Below, piece by piece: positions 7,259-15,310 of a stretch of 37,153 nt of DNA. The position numbers were made by a program, and so were the translations under genes. The notes beneath the pieces are model-generated. The model worked only from the letters and a program-made list of their open reading frames with translations, was not told the DNA's origin and ran no database searches. Origin of the DNA: JBMNKL01 sp050261495 (GTDB lineage: Bacteria > Bacillota > Clostridia > Acetivibrionales > DTU013); assembly GCA_050261495.1 (NCBI GenBank), contig JBLNDI010000082.1, positions 1 to 37,153 on the forward strand. The letters are read 5' to 3'. The stretch's first letter is position 1. Each line of letters opens with the position of its first letter.

Positions 7259-7729
7259 TTGAAGAAAATCAGCGGCGTATTTTTAATTGCCCTGTACGCT
7301 ATAATTTGCCTCTATATAGTAATCGGTTTCGACGTATTTACGGGAAGAAGCGCATACGCGCAAAACGACAGGGTCAGCGATGTGCAGCTTCTGGCAAGGG
7401 CGATTAACGGCGAGGCGAGGGGCGAACCGTACGAGGGCCAGGTTGCGGTCGGAGCTGTCATTCTGAACAGGGTCAAGGATCCGAGATTTCCGAATACGAT
7501 TGCAGGGGTGATTTACCAGCCGGGCGCTTTTACTGCGGTTTCCGACGGGCAGATAAACATACCGCTGGACCCGGGCTCCACTGCTGTAAAGGCAGCCCAG
7601 GATGCGCTTGACGGGTGGGATCCCACCGGCGGCGCCGTTTATTACTGGAATCCTGCCACCGCAACCAGTTCATGGATATGGAGCAGGAAAATCGTTAAAA
7701 AGATTGGCAAACACAATTTCGGTGTATAA
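7259..7729 (+). CDS. sleB: Spore cortex-lytic enzyme SleB (catalytic domain only)
   Basis: SleB is a lytic transglycosylase that degrades muramic-lactam cortex peptidoglycan during germination. This 156-aa version has a signal peptide (about 1-34, ending SAYAQ) and goes straight into the hydrolase-2 domain: ARAINGEARGE with the presumed catalytic Glu52, AVGAVILNRV, GVIYQPGAFTAV and a C-terminal GAVYYWNP. The peptidoglycan-binding repeat usually found in Bacillus SleB is missing. Translation starts at TTG; GGGAGGG lies about 8 nt before it. The next gene is ypeB, 23 bp downstream, the classic partner needed for SleB stability in the spore. A forespore-specific promoter is expected, but I could not identify one with confidence. 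Confidence 0.92.
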   Translation: MKKISGVFLIALYAIICLYIVIGFDVFTGRSAYAQNDRVSDVQLLARAINGEARGEPYEGQVAVGAVILNRVKDPRFPNTIAGVIYQPGAFTAVSDGQINIPLDPGSTAVKAAQDALDGWDPTGGAVYYWNPATATSSWIWSRKIVKKIGKHNFGV

Positions 7730-7752
7730 CCGGTGCAGGGAGGAGTTTTATT

Positions 7753-9144
7753 TTGGGTATACGTGACAAACTGCTCGATTTTAAAAGAAGATTGTCCGAC
7801 AGGAAAATGTACAGCATTGTTATAGTACTGGTAAGCGCCGTGGCGCTCTGGGGAATCTATCAATACAAGCATGCCGCCAACCTGAGGCAGGAACTGGATA
7901 ACCAATACAACAGGGCCTTTTATGAAATGGTTGGATACGTTAACAACGTCGAAACACTGCTGGCAAAATCCCTGGTAGGCGCCACTACTCAAAAAACGGC
8001 TGTGACGCTGCAGGAAGCCTGGAGGCAGGCAAACCTTGCGCAGACCAACCTGGGACAATTGCCGGTTTCGCAGCCCGTACTGGCCAGCACGTCCAAGTTC
8101 CTCTCCCAGGTAAGTGATTTGAGCCTCACGCTCGACAACCAGAATATAAAGGGTGAGAAGTTGAGCGACGAACAGTATAATACGGTCGAACAGCTGTATA
8201 AATATGCTGTTAAACTAAATGACAGCCTCAGGGAACTTCAAAACGACCTGGGCTCCGGCAGGCTGAAGTGGGGAGAACTGGCAAACAAAGGCACAAAGCT
8301 TTTCAGCAAGACAAAACCTGGCGAGATGCTGAAAAAAATCGAGGCGCTCGAAGACACGTTCCAGGATTACCCGACGCTGATATACGACGGGCCGTTCTCC
8401 GACCATGTGACCACAACGAAACCCAAGGGGCTGACCGGTGATACGATAAGCATGGATGAGGCAAAAGAAAAAGTAAAGGAATTTTTAGGAGCCGACCGGG
8501 TCCAGGAAATATCCGACGCCGGCAAAAATGACAATAGCCAGATAAAAACGTACAGCTTTAATGTAAAACTGAAAAATACCCCGGAGGATCAATTGATAAA
8601 CATAGGCGTAACGCAAAAGGGCGGACATATCGAATGGATGCTGTACAACAGGCCTGTAGGTGAAAACAAGCTGGATATGGACGATGCTAAAAAAGCCGGG
8701 TTGAAATTTCTGAAAGAAAAAGGCTACGACAACATGGTTGACACTTATTATTTAAAACATGACAATATCGCTACTATCAATTATGCGTACAAACAGGACA
8801 ATGTCACGATCTATCCCGACCTGATAAAGGTAAAGGTTGCCCTGGACAACGGGGAGATAGTGGGAATGGAGGCTAGGCAATACTTGTCCAATCACACCAG
8901 GAGGGATATACCTGAGCCTAAAGTCACAACGGAAGAAGCCCGGAAAAAAATAAACGGAAAAGTCAAGGTTTTAAGTTCAGGCCTGGCCATAATCCCGACC
9001 AATTACAAGAAGGAAATATTCTGCCATGAATTCAAGGGCAAACTGAACGACAAAGATTTTCTCGTTTATATAAATGCAGAAACAGGAGAGGAGGAAGATA
9101 TACTACTGATTGTAAATACTCCCGACGGGGTGCTGACGATTTGA
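7753..9144 (+). CDS. ypeB: Germination protein YpeB
   Basis: A protein of 463 aa, the normal length for YpeB. It has one N-terminal membrane span (about 20-37, YSIVIVLVSAVALWGIY), a helical region with the family-typical ANLRQELDNQYNRAFYEM stretch, and C-terminal repeats resembling PepSY folds (about 225-455). YpeB is needed to localise and protect SleB in the spore cortex/inner membrane zone and is cleaved during germination. Translation begins at TTG, with GGGAGGAG 7 nt upstream. It forms a two-gene operon with sleB and ends at a strong hairpin. Confidence 0.93.
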   Translation: MGIRDKLLDFKRRLSDRKMYSIVIVLVSAVALWGIYQYKHAANLRQELDNQYNRAFYEMVGYVNNVETLLAKSLVGATTQKTAVTLQEAWRQANLAQTNLGQLPVSQPVLASTSKFLSQVSDLSLTLDNQNIKGEKLSDEQYNTVEQLYKYAVKLNDSLRELQNDLGSGRLKWGELANKGTKLFSKTKPGEMLKKIEALEDTFQDYPTLIYDGPFSDHVTTTKPKGLTGDTISMDEAKEKVKEFLGADRVQEISDAGKNDNSQIKTYSFNVKLKNTPEDQLINIGVTQKGGHIEWMLYNRPVGENKLDMDDAKKAGLKFLKEKGYDNMVDTYYLKHDNIATINYAYKQDNVTIYPDLIKVKVALDNGEIVGMEARQYLSNHTRRDIPEPKVTTEEARKKINGKVKVLSSGLAIIPTNYKKEIFCHEFKGKLNDKDFLVYINAETGEEEDILLIVNTPDGVLTI

Positions 9145-9152
9145 ATCCGGTT

Positions 9153-9189
9153 GAAAGCAACTGCCGGCAAGGAATCGGCAGTTGCTTTC
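9153..9189. terminator. 14-bp hairpin after ypeB
   Basis: GAAAGCAACTGCCG (9153-9166) is a perfect complement of CGGCAGTTGCTTTC (9176-9189), with a 9-nt loop. It lies between the convergent ypeB and dnaC-like genes. No long U-tract follows in either direction, so it may work both ways with reduced efficiency. Confidence 0.6.
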
Positions 9190-9216
9190 GGCAGCCGGAA
9201 ACCCGTACCATTATTT

Positions 9217-10251
9217 TCACGTGGACTCCAATGTTTTCAACCTGCGTATATCGTCGCCAGTAAATCTGAAAATATCGAACCCACCGGTGATTCTGGATAC
9301 GATTCTCTCGTCGTAGAACTCGGAGAGATTCTTTAGGGCGATATTCGTGCAGATGATTGTTTTGCAGGCTCTCCTGGCGTTATTGGAAAGACGGGTGTCA
9401 AGTATGTTTAATAGCTCTGAATAACGCATACCGCTTGGCGATTCAGTCCCAAGGTCGTCGATGATCAGCAGGTCCGTTTCAAGGATGTTGGTGTACAAGG
9501 CAGACTCCCATTCGTCGTTATCGGCTTTATTGAAACGGTACTCGTATATTGCGTTGAAAAGCGCGGGAGCCGTCTGGTAGAGCACGGTAAAACCACGCTT
9601 CATCAGCTCTATGGCAATGCAGCTTGCCATGAAAGTTTTGCCCACACCGGTATGGCCGACGAACAGCAGGTTTTTTACTTCGCTGTTCTCAAAATTCTCG
9701 ACAAAACTCTTGCAGTTTTCCAATATCCACAGTATTTGCTCCCGGGGCGATTTTTTTATACCATAGCGTTTCTCGTCGACAATATCCGGATAATAATCGG
9801 CGATGAAACTTTCAAAACCTTCATTATTTGCAGCCACGAGGTTTGACTGCTCATACAGGTAATCTATAAGCTGCTGCTTGTAGCAAATGCAGAAAGTGTC
9901 GGCATCCAAGTCCGGGGACCGGATGATGCCCGTATCCGAGCATTTTTCACATTGAAATACGGGAGAAAGATGCGAAGGAGAGTAACCATATTCTTTAAGC
10001 AGTTTTGCCTTTTCAGTCTTTAGGGTTTCAATCGTATCGGACAGTTCTTTTGCGGCATTATCCGAAGGCAGCGTTCCCGTAAGAATGGCCTTGTTGTATT
10101 TGAAGCCGGCATGGTTGATTTCATCGTCGATCTCCTGCAAGCGAGGGATAAGCGCGTACAGTTCCGATTTCTTTTCTTCCAGCTCGTCAAAAGCTTTTTT
10201 ACGCCTTTTCTCATATTCGTTTCTTATTTTTTGATATATGTTTGCGTTCAT
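9217..10251 (-). CDS. dnaC: DnaC/DnaI-type helicase loader ATPase
   Basis: An AAA+ protein of 344 aa that loads the replicative helicase at origins and restarting forks. Residues 1-90 are helical coiled coil. A zinc-binding motif (CEKCSDTG, then FCICY) lies at about 103-125, as in DnaI-type loaders. The AAA+ core has Walker A GHTGVGKT (199-206), Walker B LLIIDDLGTE, a sensor-1 IICTNIAL and an arginine-finger region DERIVSRI. The frame extends 67 codons further upstream, but that part is basic, non-domain sequence overlapping the dnaD gene. The ATG at 10251 has GGAAGGAAG about 6 nt before it. It lies 25 bp after the DnaD-type gene, so the two form a primosome operon. Confidence 0.93.
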   Translation of the reverse strand: MNANIYQKIRNEYEKRRKKAFDELEEKKSELYALIPRLQEIDDEINHAGFKYNKAILTGTLPSDNAAKELSDTIETLKTEKAKLLKEYGYSPSHLSPVFQCEKCSDTGIIRSPDLDADTFCICYKQQLIDYLYEQSNLVAANNEGFESFIADYYPDIVDEKRYGIKKSPREQILWILENCKSFVENFENSEVKNLLFVGHTGVGKTFMASCIAIELMKRGFTVLYQTAPALFNAIYEYRFNKADNDEWESALYTNILETDLLIIDDLGTESPSGMRYSELLNILDTRLSNNARRACKTIICTNIALKNLSEFYDERIVSRITGGFDIFRFTGDDIRRLKTLEST

Positions 10252-10276
10252 GGAATCTTCCTTCCTACCGGAAATA

Positions 10277-11263
10277 TCAAGCGTCCTTGTACAGCTTTTC
10301 ATAGTCTTCGTCGGTATATTCTCTTTGTTCAAAATTGCCCTTCTGGGGTACTGCACTTTCCCTGGCTTTGACTTTGCGCGTTTCTGCCGGTTTTTTCCCT
10401 TTTTCTCCTTCCGCTGCAATGATTTCTTCCCTTGTTTTATAGCCTTTTTCATGCCAGTTTGTCAAAATTGTGTTTATGTACTCGAAGCTTGGATTGACAG
10501 CCGATGTTGTGCGCTGCAGCGCCAGCTCTATAACAGGGAAGTCATAACCGAACTCGCTTACCCATTTTTCCACGTATGCTTCTTCATACTCGGTAAGGTA
10601 ACCCTGCCTTCTGAGTTTCTTCATTATCTTGCCGCGGATATCCTTGATTTTTTGGATTTCCATGGAGTACTTGTCGAGGTCGAAGCTGTTGCGGATATTC
10701 TTGCTGTGCCAGTTGTCCGCCACCTTTGAAATGTACTGGCGCGATAATCCCTTGTAATCGTAGCAGTGCTTGAAAAGAGCATACATGACGTCTTCCTCGA
10801 ACTGGTACTTGTCAAACCAGGCATCGATGTCCGTGTACCATGAAGGCGACATGAGGCCCTGGAAAAAAGCATTGTTTATGCTGGAAATAAAGCGGCTTCT
10901 CTTTCTGCTCCTTTCGGCGCTCAGCTCCGCATCGTCGGGAGAAGACGTGGTTTTTATCCTGTAAAGCTTTTTTATTTCCTTTTCTTTCAGGTCAACCAGG
11001 TTTATTACGTTGCTATCCGCGCTCCTTGTTATCAAACCAAGGCTTTCAAGCCTTTCTATCGCTTCCTTGACGCGTTCGGGCCTGAGTTCAAGCCTTTTGG
11101 CCATATCTTCGGAGGACGAGGTTATTTTATGCTTGCAAAGGAAAACGCAGTACAGGTATACCTTTACAAAATCGCTTTCCAGCGAAGGCATGTATTCCGA
11201 AATAAAAATATCAGGCACAAGGATGTCCGAATACATCAGGGACAAGTTTTCGTTGAAAACCAT
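10277..11263 (-). CDS. DnaD-family primosome/replication initiation protein
   Basis: A 328-aa protein. The N-terminus (about 25-85) looks like a winged helix (DMAKRLELRPERVKEAIERL followed by LGLITR). Two DnaB_2/DnaD-like helical domains follow, about 120-190 and 205-280. The second ends in FEYINTILTNWHEKGY, which matches the conserved YxxxIxxxW signature of DnaD C-terminal domains. DnaD/DnaB proteins bind DNA, remodel it and recruit the helicase loader; the next gene encodes that loader. GAGGT lies about 9 nt before the ATG. The tail is charged and probably disordered. Confidence 0.9.
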   Translation of the reverse strand: MVFNENLSLMYSDILVPDIFISEYMPSLESDFVKVYLYCVFLCKHKITSSSEDMAKRLELRPERVKEAIERLESLGLITRSADSNVINLVDLKEKEIKKLYRIKTTSSPDDAELSAERSRKRSRFISSINNAFFQGLMSPSWYTDIDAWFDKYQFEEDVMYALFKHCYDYKGLSRQYISKVADNWHSKNIRNSFDLDKYSMEIQKIKDIRGKIMKKLRRQGYLTEYEEAYVEKWVSEFGYDFPVIELALQRTTSAVNPSFEYINTILTNWHEKGYKTREEIIAAEGEKGKKPAETRKVKARESAVPQKGNFEQREYTDEDYEKLYKDA

Positions 11264-11284
11264 GCGACAAATAACCTCACAGTT

Positions 11285-11327
11285 TATATGTAATATTGAA
11301 CCTATATATGTAATGTTTATTATATCA
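11285..11327 (-). promoter_or_regulatory. Extended -10 promoter of the dnaD-dnaC operon with paired direct repeats
   Basis: On the minus strand TGATATAAT (11327-11319) is a perfect extended -10. Just downstream, around the expected start point and in the leader, TATATGTAAT occurs twice (11285-11294 and 11305-11314, plus-strand reading). The copies are 20 bp apart, two helical turns, which is operator-like. Confidence 0.5.
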
Positions 11328-11430
11328 TACCCGTCATCGTATAAAAACCGGTAAGGAAATGTTTTATGTTTTATTTATGGGCCGGACGGAGAGCATGAGC
11401 CTGAAATCAAAAAGAGGATGACAAATACAG

Positions 11431-11459
11431 TTGATTTTGCGGACCGGATGTATTATCAT
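11431..11459 (+). promoter_or_regulatory. Sigma-A-type promoter for tRNA-Arg
   Basis: TTGATT (11431-11436), 17 bp, then TATCAT (11454-11459). It is placed about 50 nt before the mature tRNA 5' end, with no coding sequence between. Confidence 0.5.
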
Positions 11460-11515
11460 ATTATATGCGCCGTTGATACGGTAAACTTGCCATGAAGGCG
11501 GCGCCGGTCAAGAAC

Positions 11516-11592
11516 GCGCCCATAGCTCAACTGGATAGAGCGTCTGGCTACGGACCAGAAGGTTGCGGGTTCAAGTCCTACTGGGCGCACCA
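11516..11592 (+). tRNA. tRNA-Arg (anticodon ACG)
   Basis: The cloverleaf can be drawn fully. The acceptor stem is GCGCCCA with TGGGCGC, and the D arm contains AGCTCAACTGGATAGAGC. The anticodon stem TCTGG/CCAGA encloses the loop CTACGGA, with ACG at 34-36. The T arm contains GCGGGTTCAAGTCCTAC... with the standard GTTCAA. The CCA end is encoded (11590-11592). A34 is expected to become inosine and read CGN codons. A terminator follows directly. Confidence 0.95.
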
Positions 11593-11602
11593 AGCGGGAA
11601 TA

Positions 11603-11639
11603 GAGCCTGTCGGCATGATGTCCGGCAGGCTCCGTTTTT
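11603..11639 (+). terminator. Rho-independent terminator of tRNA-Arg
   Basis: GAGCCTG-T-CGG (11603-11613) pairs with CCG-G-CAGGCTC (11622-11632), with one T·G pair and an 8-nt loop. It is followed by CG and TTTTT (11635-11639). Confidence 0.85.
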
Positions 11640-11656
11640 ATTTGTGGTTAAAAGAG

Positions 11657-12193
11657 TCAAATGTTATTGGGGAACAAACGCTCCCTTTTTTTGCCGACTA
11701 TCAGCCGGATACCGGCAGCGATTATCAAAACGCCGAGAATAAGCTTGGGCGCCATGTTTACTATGCTATCGGCAATGATATAAGCCTGATCCGATATCAT
11801 TCCAAACATATGCACTCGGCTAAACAGGTTGTTAATTATCATGTATACTCCCAGGAAGAGCACCAGTATACCCGCCAACGGCTTGCGCATTCCCGCAAGT
11901 TGACGGCCTTTCGCCAGCAGTTTGTCCATGGAAAAGAGGTAATAATCCTCCAGCGCCGCAAATTCCTCGTCGCTTGAATAACGCTTGTTTATGCAGTCAA
12001 AGAACGAATAAAACCATAATAAAGGCAGTATGAACAACAACTCGCTGATATCAAGCCAGACGGCCAGGAATATGACCAGCGTGAATGCGGCCATAAAAGA
12101 AACCCCGTTTTTCATGAAACCCATAAACATTTGTCCCGCTCCGGGCAAAAGTGAAAAAAGGAAAGTCAAAAATCCGTTTCTTTTAGCTTTCAT
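11657..12193 (-). CDS. Small membrane protein of the ECF sigma operon, unknown function
   Basis: About 178 aa with several hydrophobic segments (about 8-25, 30-65 as a hairpin, 105-122 and 140-165). The N-terminal LFSLLPGAGQMFMGFMKNG resembles the TM2-type motif of small bacterial membrane proteins, but I do not recognise the full family. Two in-frame ATGs exist. The GGAGG at 12203-12207 is 3 nt from the ATG at 12199 and 9 nt from the ATG at 12193, so I chose the latter. The start lies inside the last codons of the anti-sigma gene, so translation is probably coupled. It may be a sensor or accessory part of the sigma/anti-sigma switch, or simply a target gene; the sequence does not decide. Confidence 0.78.
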   Translation of the reverse strand: MKAKRNGFLTFLFSLLPGAGQMFMGFMKNGVSFMAAFTLVIFLAVWLDISELLFILPLLWFYSFFDCINKRYSSDEEFAALEDYYLFSMDKLLAKGRQLAGMRKPLAGILVLFLGVYMIINNLFSRVHMFGMISDQAYIIADSIVNMAPKLILGVLIIAAGIRLIVGKKRERLFPNNI

Positions 12194-12644
12194 TTTCATA
12201 ATCCTCCAATTCCAATATTTTATCGGTAAAATTCTTAAGGCTCACATTTACAACGTCGGCTACATATTGCCCCTTTCTTCCGTAATCATGGATTTTTTCA
12301 TCCAGTTTCTCTATAGAGTTCAACACGCCTGAAAAAATCAAGACCAGGGTAGCGCAAACAGCGGCGGCAACCTTTATGGAATAGAAAAGCAAGTACCTCT
12401 TGTTTTCCTTTTCAGGTTTCAACAAGGCAAGGGTATTTTCGGTGAAGCCTGCGGGAACCTTCAAAAGCTCGTCTTCCGAAAAGCCGGAAACCAGCCTTTC
12501 GGCGCATAAACTGCAGCAGGATATATGCGAAGACGCCGCCAATGCCTCCTTCTCATTCAGCCTGCCTTCCCTGAGCGCAGCCAGGCAGGCGTCGGATAAA
12601 TGATTGGCAATATTAGGATTGGCGGTATCAGCAAGATTGTTCAT
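12183..12644 (-). CDS. Zinc-finger membrane anti-sigma factor
   Basis: A 153-aa protein. The N-terminus carries the zf-HC2 anti-sigma signature HISCCSLC (His40-x3-Cys44-x2-Cys47), with helices around it for clamping a sigma factor. A single membrane span follows at about 88-108 (YSIKVAAAVCATLVLIFSGV), then a short extracytoplasmic or linker tail. Such proteins hold their ECF sigma factor at the membrane until a signal releases it. The start overlaps the end of the sigma gene by 17 bp, and its end overlaps the next gene, giving a tightly coupled three-gene set. Confidence 0.85.
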   Translation of the reverse strand: MNNLADTANPNIANHLSDACLAALREGRLNEKEALAASSHISCCSLCAERLVSGFSEDELLKVPAGFTENTLALLKPEKENKRYLLFYSIKVAAAVCATLVLIFSGVLNSIEKLDEKIHDYGRKGQYVADVVNVSLKNFTDKILELEDYENES

Positions 12645-13173
12645 TAAATTCCTCCTCCCATAGTTTCCTTAAAATTTGCTTTGCGCGGTATAACCGCATT
12701 TGCAGCGTTTTGAGCTTTTGCCCGGTATTCGCCGCCACTTCCGAAAGCTTCAAATTATCGCAAAAATAGTTCATTGCCACTGTTTTATAAGGTTCGCGCA
12801 ATTTGCTGCACATCCAGTACAGGCGCTCTTCCATCTCCCTTTCCAGGACAATATCCTCAGGTGATACCGCATGATGTTCCAGGGGTTCGGGAAGACCTTC
12901 GGACAGGCTGACGCATTTTTTAGCAGCCGTGCTTTTAAGAAAATCCCTGCACTTGTTGGCGGCAATTGTGCATAACCAGCTTTTGGGGTTCTTGCCGTCA
13001 AATTTGCCGATATTCCTGTAAGCGGACAAAAAAGTCTCCTGTGCCAGGTTCTCGGCATCAAAGTAATTCCTTACAAAGGAATAGCAAATGGTGAAAACCA
13101 ACCGTCCGTATTCTTCTATGTAGTATGCAAACCTTTCCTTATGTATCTTTTTTCGCCGTCCTTTTTTATTCAT
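12628..13173 (-). CDS. ECF-type RNA polymerase sigma factor
   Basis: A 181-aa sigma-70 family member with only regions 2 and 4. Region 2 spans about 14-80, with FDAENLAQETFLSAYRNIGK and WLCTIAANKCRDF. Region 4 spans about 118-172, with LREPYKTVAMNYFCDNLKLS and a helix-turn-helix ending LYRAKQILRKLWEE. It should direct polymerase to a small set of promoters once released by the anti-sigma factor encoded next. The ATG at 13173 is the only usable start before an in-frame stop upstream, yet no Shine-Dalgarno sequence precedes it (TTATATATA instead). Translation may therefore be weak or nearly leaderless. The stimulus is unknown. Confidence 0.9.
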   Translation of the reverse strand: MNKKGRRKKIHKERFAYYIEEYGRLVFTICYSFVRNYFDAENLAQETFLSAYRNIGKFDGKNPKSWLCTIAANKCRDFLKSTAAKKCVSLSEGLPEPLEHHAVSPEDIVLEREMEERLYWMCSKLREPYKTVAMNYFCDNLKLSEVAANTGQKLKTLQMRLYRAKQILRKLWEEEFNEQSC

Positions 13174-13188
13174 TATATATAACTGGAA

Positions 13189-13218
13189 TAAATAGTGAAA
13201 CTCTACAGGTTAATTCAA
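13189..13218 (-). promoter_or_regulatory. Candidate promoter of the ECF sigma operon
   Basis: On the minus strand TTGAAT (13218-13213) and TATTTA (13194-13189) are 18 bp apart, which would give a leader of about 10 nt. The same 150-bp gap must hold the promoter for the divergent response regulator. I could not pick out an ECF-type -35/-10 pair with confidence. Confidence 0.25.
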
Positions 13219-13324
13219 ATTTTTGTACTATTTTAAAATATTTTATGTTAATATAGACTATGTGTCTGACTATGGCCTTTATGCTGAAGAGTATCAGAAC
13301 ACGACAACGGCGAGGTGGTTCTTG

Positions 13325-14422
13325 TTGTACAACGTTATATTGGTCGATGATATGGATATAAGCCGCAGGCACATTGCACGGATGAATTTATGGAATGAAG
13401 GCACGGGGTTCAGGATTGCAGCTGAGGCGCGGAACGGCCAGGACGCGCTTGATATACTTCGGAGCCGGCAAATGGATTTATTGATAACTGATATTAAAAT
13501 GCCAAAGATAGACGGCATTGAATTGCTTAAGGAAGTAACTGCGAATAAGCTGTGCCCTTGCGTTGTGCTTATGAGTGATTACGAAGATTTTGCATACGCA
13601 AAGCAGGGTATACAATACGGAGCCTTTGATTACCTTAATAAACCGGTTAATCATAATGAAATGGCCAGCATGCTTGAAAGAGTCAGAGAATTCTTATTGC
13701 AAAAAAAGAAAGAAAGCGAATTTGTAAGAAGCCTCAAATCAGGATTGGAAGAAAAACTGAAAGACCACCTGCCTGTTGTTGAGTTGGAACAACTAATTGA
13801 TGCGTTCAAAGTCAAATCCCCCGATGTTATGAAGATTGCCGGCAGGCTGACGGATGCCATCGAAGCGGTATTCGGCGATAACATTATAATGACGGGCATT
13901 ATTTTTAAGCGGACAATGGCTGAACTGACAAGGCAGTTGGCAATGGTTTATCAATGGATGGAAAAGTTTATTGATGTCCAAAAATATAAAGGAATCGATT
14001 TTGCGGATATGGGCAGTGCCAGGGAAGCGGCCGAAGCTTTTCAGGCATCCGTAAGAGAATTATTCGGGAGAATAGCCGAACTTGAATACGGAAGCAATAA
14101 GGAGCAAATAGAGAACAGAATATCCAGGCTTGTGCTTGAAACAGTGGATGACAAGGTTTCCATAGAAGGAATATCAAGGTCCCTTTATATGAACAGGAAA
14201 TACTTAAGCGAAGTATTCAAGCAAAAAACAGGGGAATTGCTGATCGAATACATAACAAGGATAAAAATGAAAAGAGCGTCCAGGCTGCTGGACCAGGGCG
14301 GTTTAAAGACGTATGAGGTAGCCCTGATGATGGGCTTTAAAGACACCGAATATTTCAGCAGGATTTTCAAGAGATACATGGGAATAAGTCCAAGCGGATA
14401 CAGGGATAACATGGGCATATAG
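13325..14422 (+). CDS. AraC-type response regulator (YesN-like)
   Basis: A protein of 365 aa. The receiver domain (1-120) has the acidic pair Asp8/Asp9, phosphoacceptor Asp56 in LLITDIKMP, a Ser in VVLMSDYEDF and the Lys of LNKPV. A middle helical region (125-260) follows. The C-terminal AraC DNA-binding domain (about 265-362) contains two helix-turn-helices (VSIEGISRSLYMNRKYLSEV, then YEVALMMGFKDTEYFSRIFK). The frame is open from 13223, but the start is placed at TTG 13325, which has GAGGTGG 6 nt upstream and begins the receiver fold cleanly. YesN-type regulators usually pair with a sensor kinase controlling sugar uptake. No kinase or transporter is present here, so it is an orphan. Confidence 0.88.
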   Translation: MYNVILVDDMDISRRHIARMNLWNEGTGFRIAAEARNGQDALDILRSRQMDLLITDIKMPKIDGIELLKEVTANKLCPCVVLMSDYEDFAYAKQGIQYGAFDYLNKPVNHNEMASMLERVREFLLQKKKESEFVRSLKSGLEEKLKDHLPVVELEQLIDAFKVKSPDVMKIAGRLTDAIEAVFGDNIIMTGIIFKRTMAELTRQLAMVYQWMEKFIDVQKYKGIDFADMGSAREAAEAFQASVRELFGRIAELEYGSNKEQIENRISRLVLETVDDKVSIEGISRSLYMNRKYLSEVFKQKTGELLIEYITRIKMKRASRLLDQGGLKTYEVALMMGFKDTEYFSRIFKRYMGISPSGYRDNMGI

Positions 14423-14578
14423 ACATAAACCGACATTTTTCAGGGTAAAAACTAGAAATATTTCATTAATATATTGATGAATAAAGTGTATCATTTACAT
14501 GAATATGACAACACCTTTACTCGATGCAGGATGCTTCTGCGGGTAATTTACATATGCTGCAATAGAGTGGTGAGCAGT

Positions 14579-14977
14579 GTGAACAACGGGATGACATTAT
14601 CCATAGTAGTTGTGGAAGATTCCCGATTCTATGCGGATTTGATTGTAAGGATTTTAAAAAGAAGCGGGTTGAATGTCAGGAGCAAGGTAGTCTCATCAAT
14701 GACTGCCTTGTATAAAACGCTCAATGAGGATAAATGGGATATAATACTGAGCGATAATGTCATGCCGGAATTCAGCGCGTTGGGTGCATTAAATGTGAAG
14801 AACGAAATTTGTTCAAAAACGCCGTTTTTTATCATTTCAGAAGACATCAGCCAAAAAGAATTGGACGAAGCTTTTGAAAATGGCTGTGATTTTTATCTTC
14901 CAAAGGATAAAATCGAGGAACTTCCTGACCAGATAAAGATTGCTTTGAACATAAACGGCGATAAAATATGCAGATAG
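14579..14977 (+). CDS. Stand-alone receiver-domain protein (CheY/Spo0F-like)
   Basis: About 132 aa made of one receiver domain: acidic Glu13/Asp14 in VVVEDSR, phosphoacceptor Asp59 in IILSDNVMP, a Ser in FFIISED and the Lys of YLPKDK. There is no output domain, so it would pass a phosphoryl group on or act by protein contact. The start is uncertain: GTG at 14579 has GGTGA 5 nt before it, ATG at 14591 lacks a spaced ribosome binding site, and the frame is open from 14474. An abrB-like gene follows 31 bp later and may be cotranscribed. No partner kinase lies in the window. Confidence 0.8.
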   Translation: MNNGMTLSIVVVEDSRFYADLIVRILKRSGLNVRSKVVSSMTALYKTLNEDKWDIILSDNVMPEFSALGALNVKNEICSKTPFFIISEDISQKELDEAFENGCDFYLPKDKIEELPDQIKIALNINGDKICR

Positions 14978-15008
14978 GGAGTTTTGAGAATTGAGGGGAG
15001 GTGACTGG

Positions 15009-15248
15009 ATGAGGTCTACCGGTATAGTTAGAAAGGTTGATGAGCTAGGCAGAATAGTATTGCCCATCGAATTGAGAAGAACCATGGATATAGCGGAAAA
15101 AGACGCCTTGGAGATTTTTATAGACGGAGCTAATATTATCCTTAAAAAATACGAACCGGCTTGTATTTTCTGCGGAGACGCAAAAGATGTAATCAATTAC
15201 AAGGGCAAGAACATTTGCCAGGCATGTATGAAAGAATTAAAGAGTTAA
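15009..15248 (+). CDS. abrB: AbrB-family transition-state regulator with Cys4 tail
   Basis: A 79-aa protein. Residues 1-50 are the swapped-hairpin AbrB/SpoVT DNA-binding fold (STGIVRKVDELGRIVLPIEL, then LEIFIDGANIILKKY). The C-terminus has two CxxC pairs (CIFC at about 57-60 and CQAC at about 75), a likely zinc ribbon often seen in clostridial AbrB proteins. It should act as a global regulator of the shift from growth to sporulation. The frame opens at 14991, but GGAGGTGA ends 4 nt before the ATG at 15009, which also fits the family N-terminus. It follows a lone receiver gene. Confidence 0.93.
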   Translation: MRSTGIVRKVDELGRIVLPIELRRTMDIAEKDALEIFIDGANIILKKYEPACIFCGDAKDVINYKGKNICQACMKELKS

Positions 15249-15310
15249 CGCGTTATATGGAGGCCTGAAGCCTCGGCGGCATGTCCGGTTTGGATTTAAA
15301 ACGCCAAATG

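Noticed and set aside
10252..10452. 67-codon N-terminal extension of the DnaC-like protein
   Set aside because: It overlaps the dnaD coding region, is low-complexity basic sequence and has no ribosome binding site; ATG 10251 has one.
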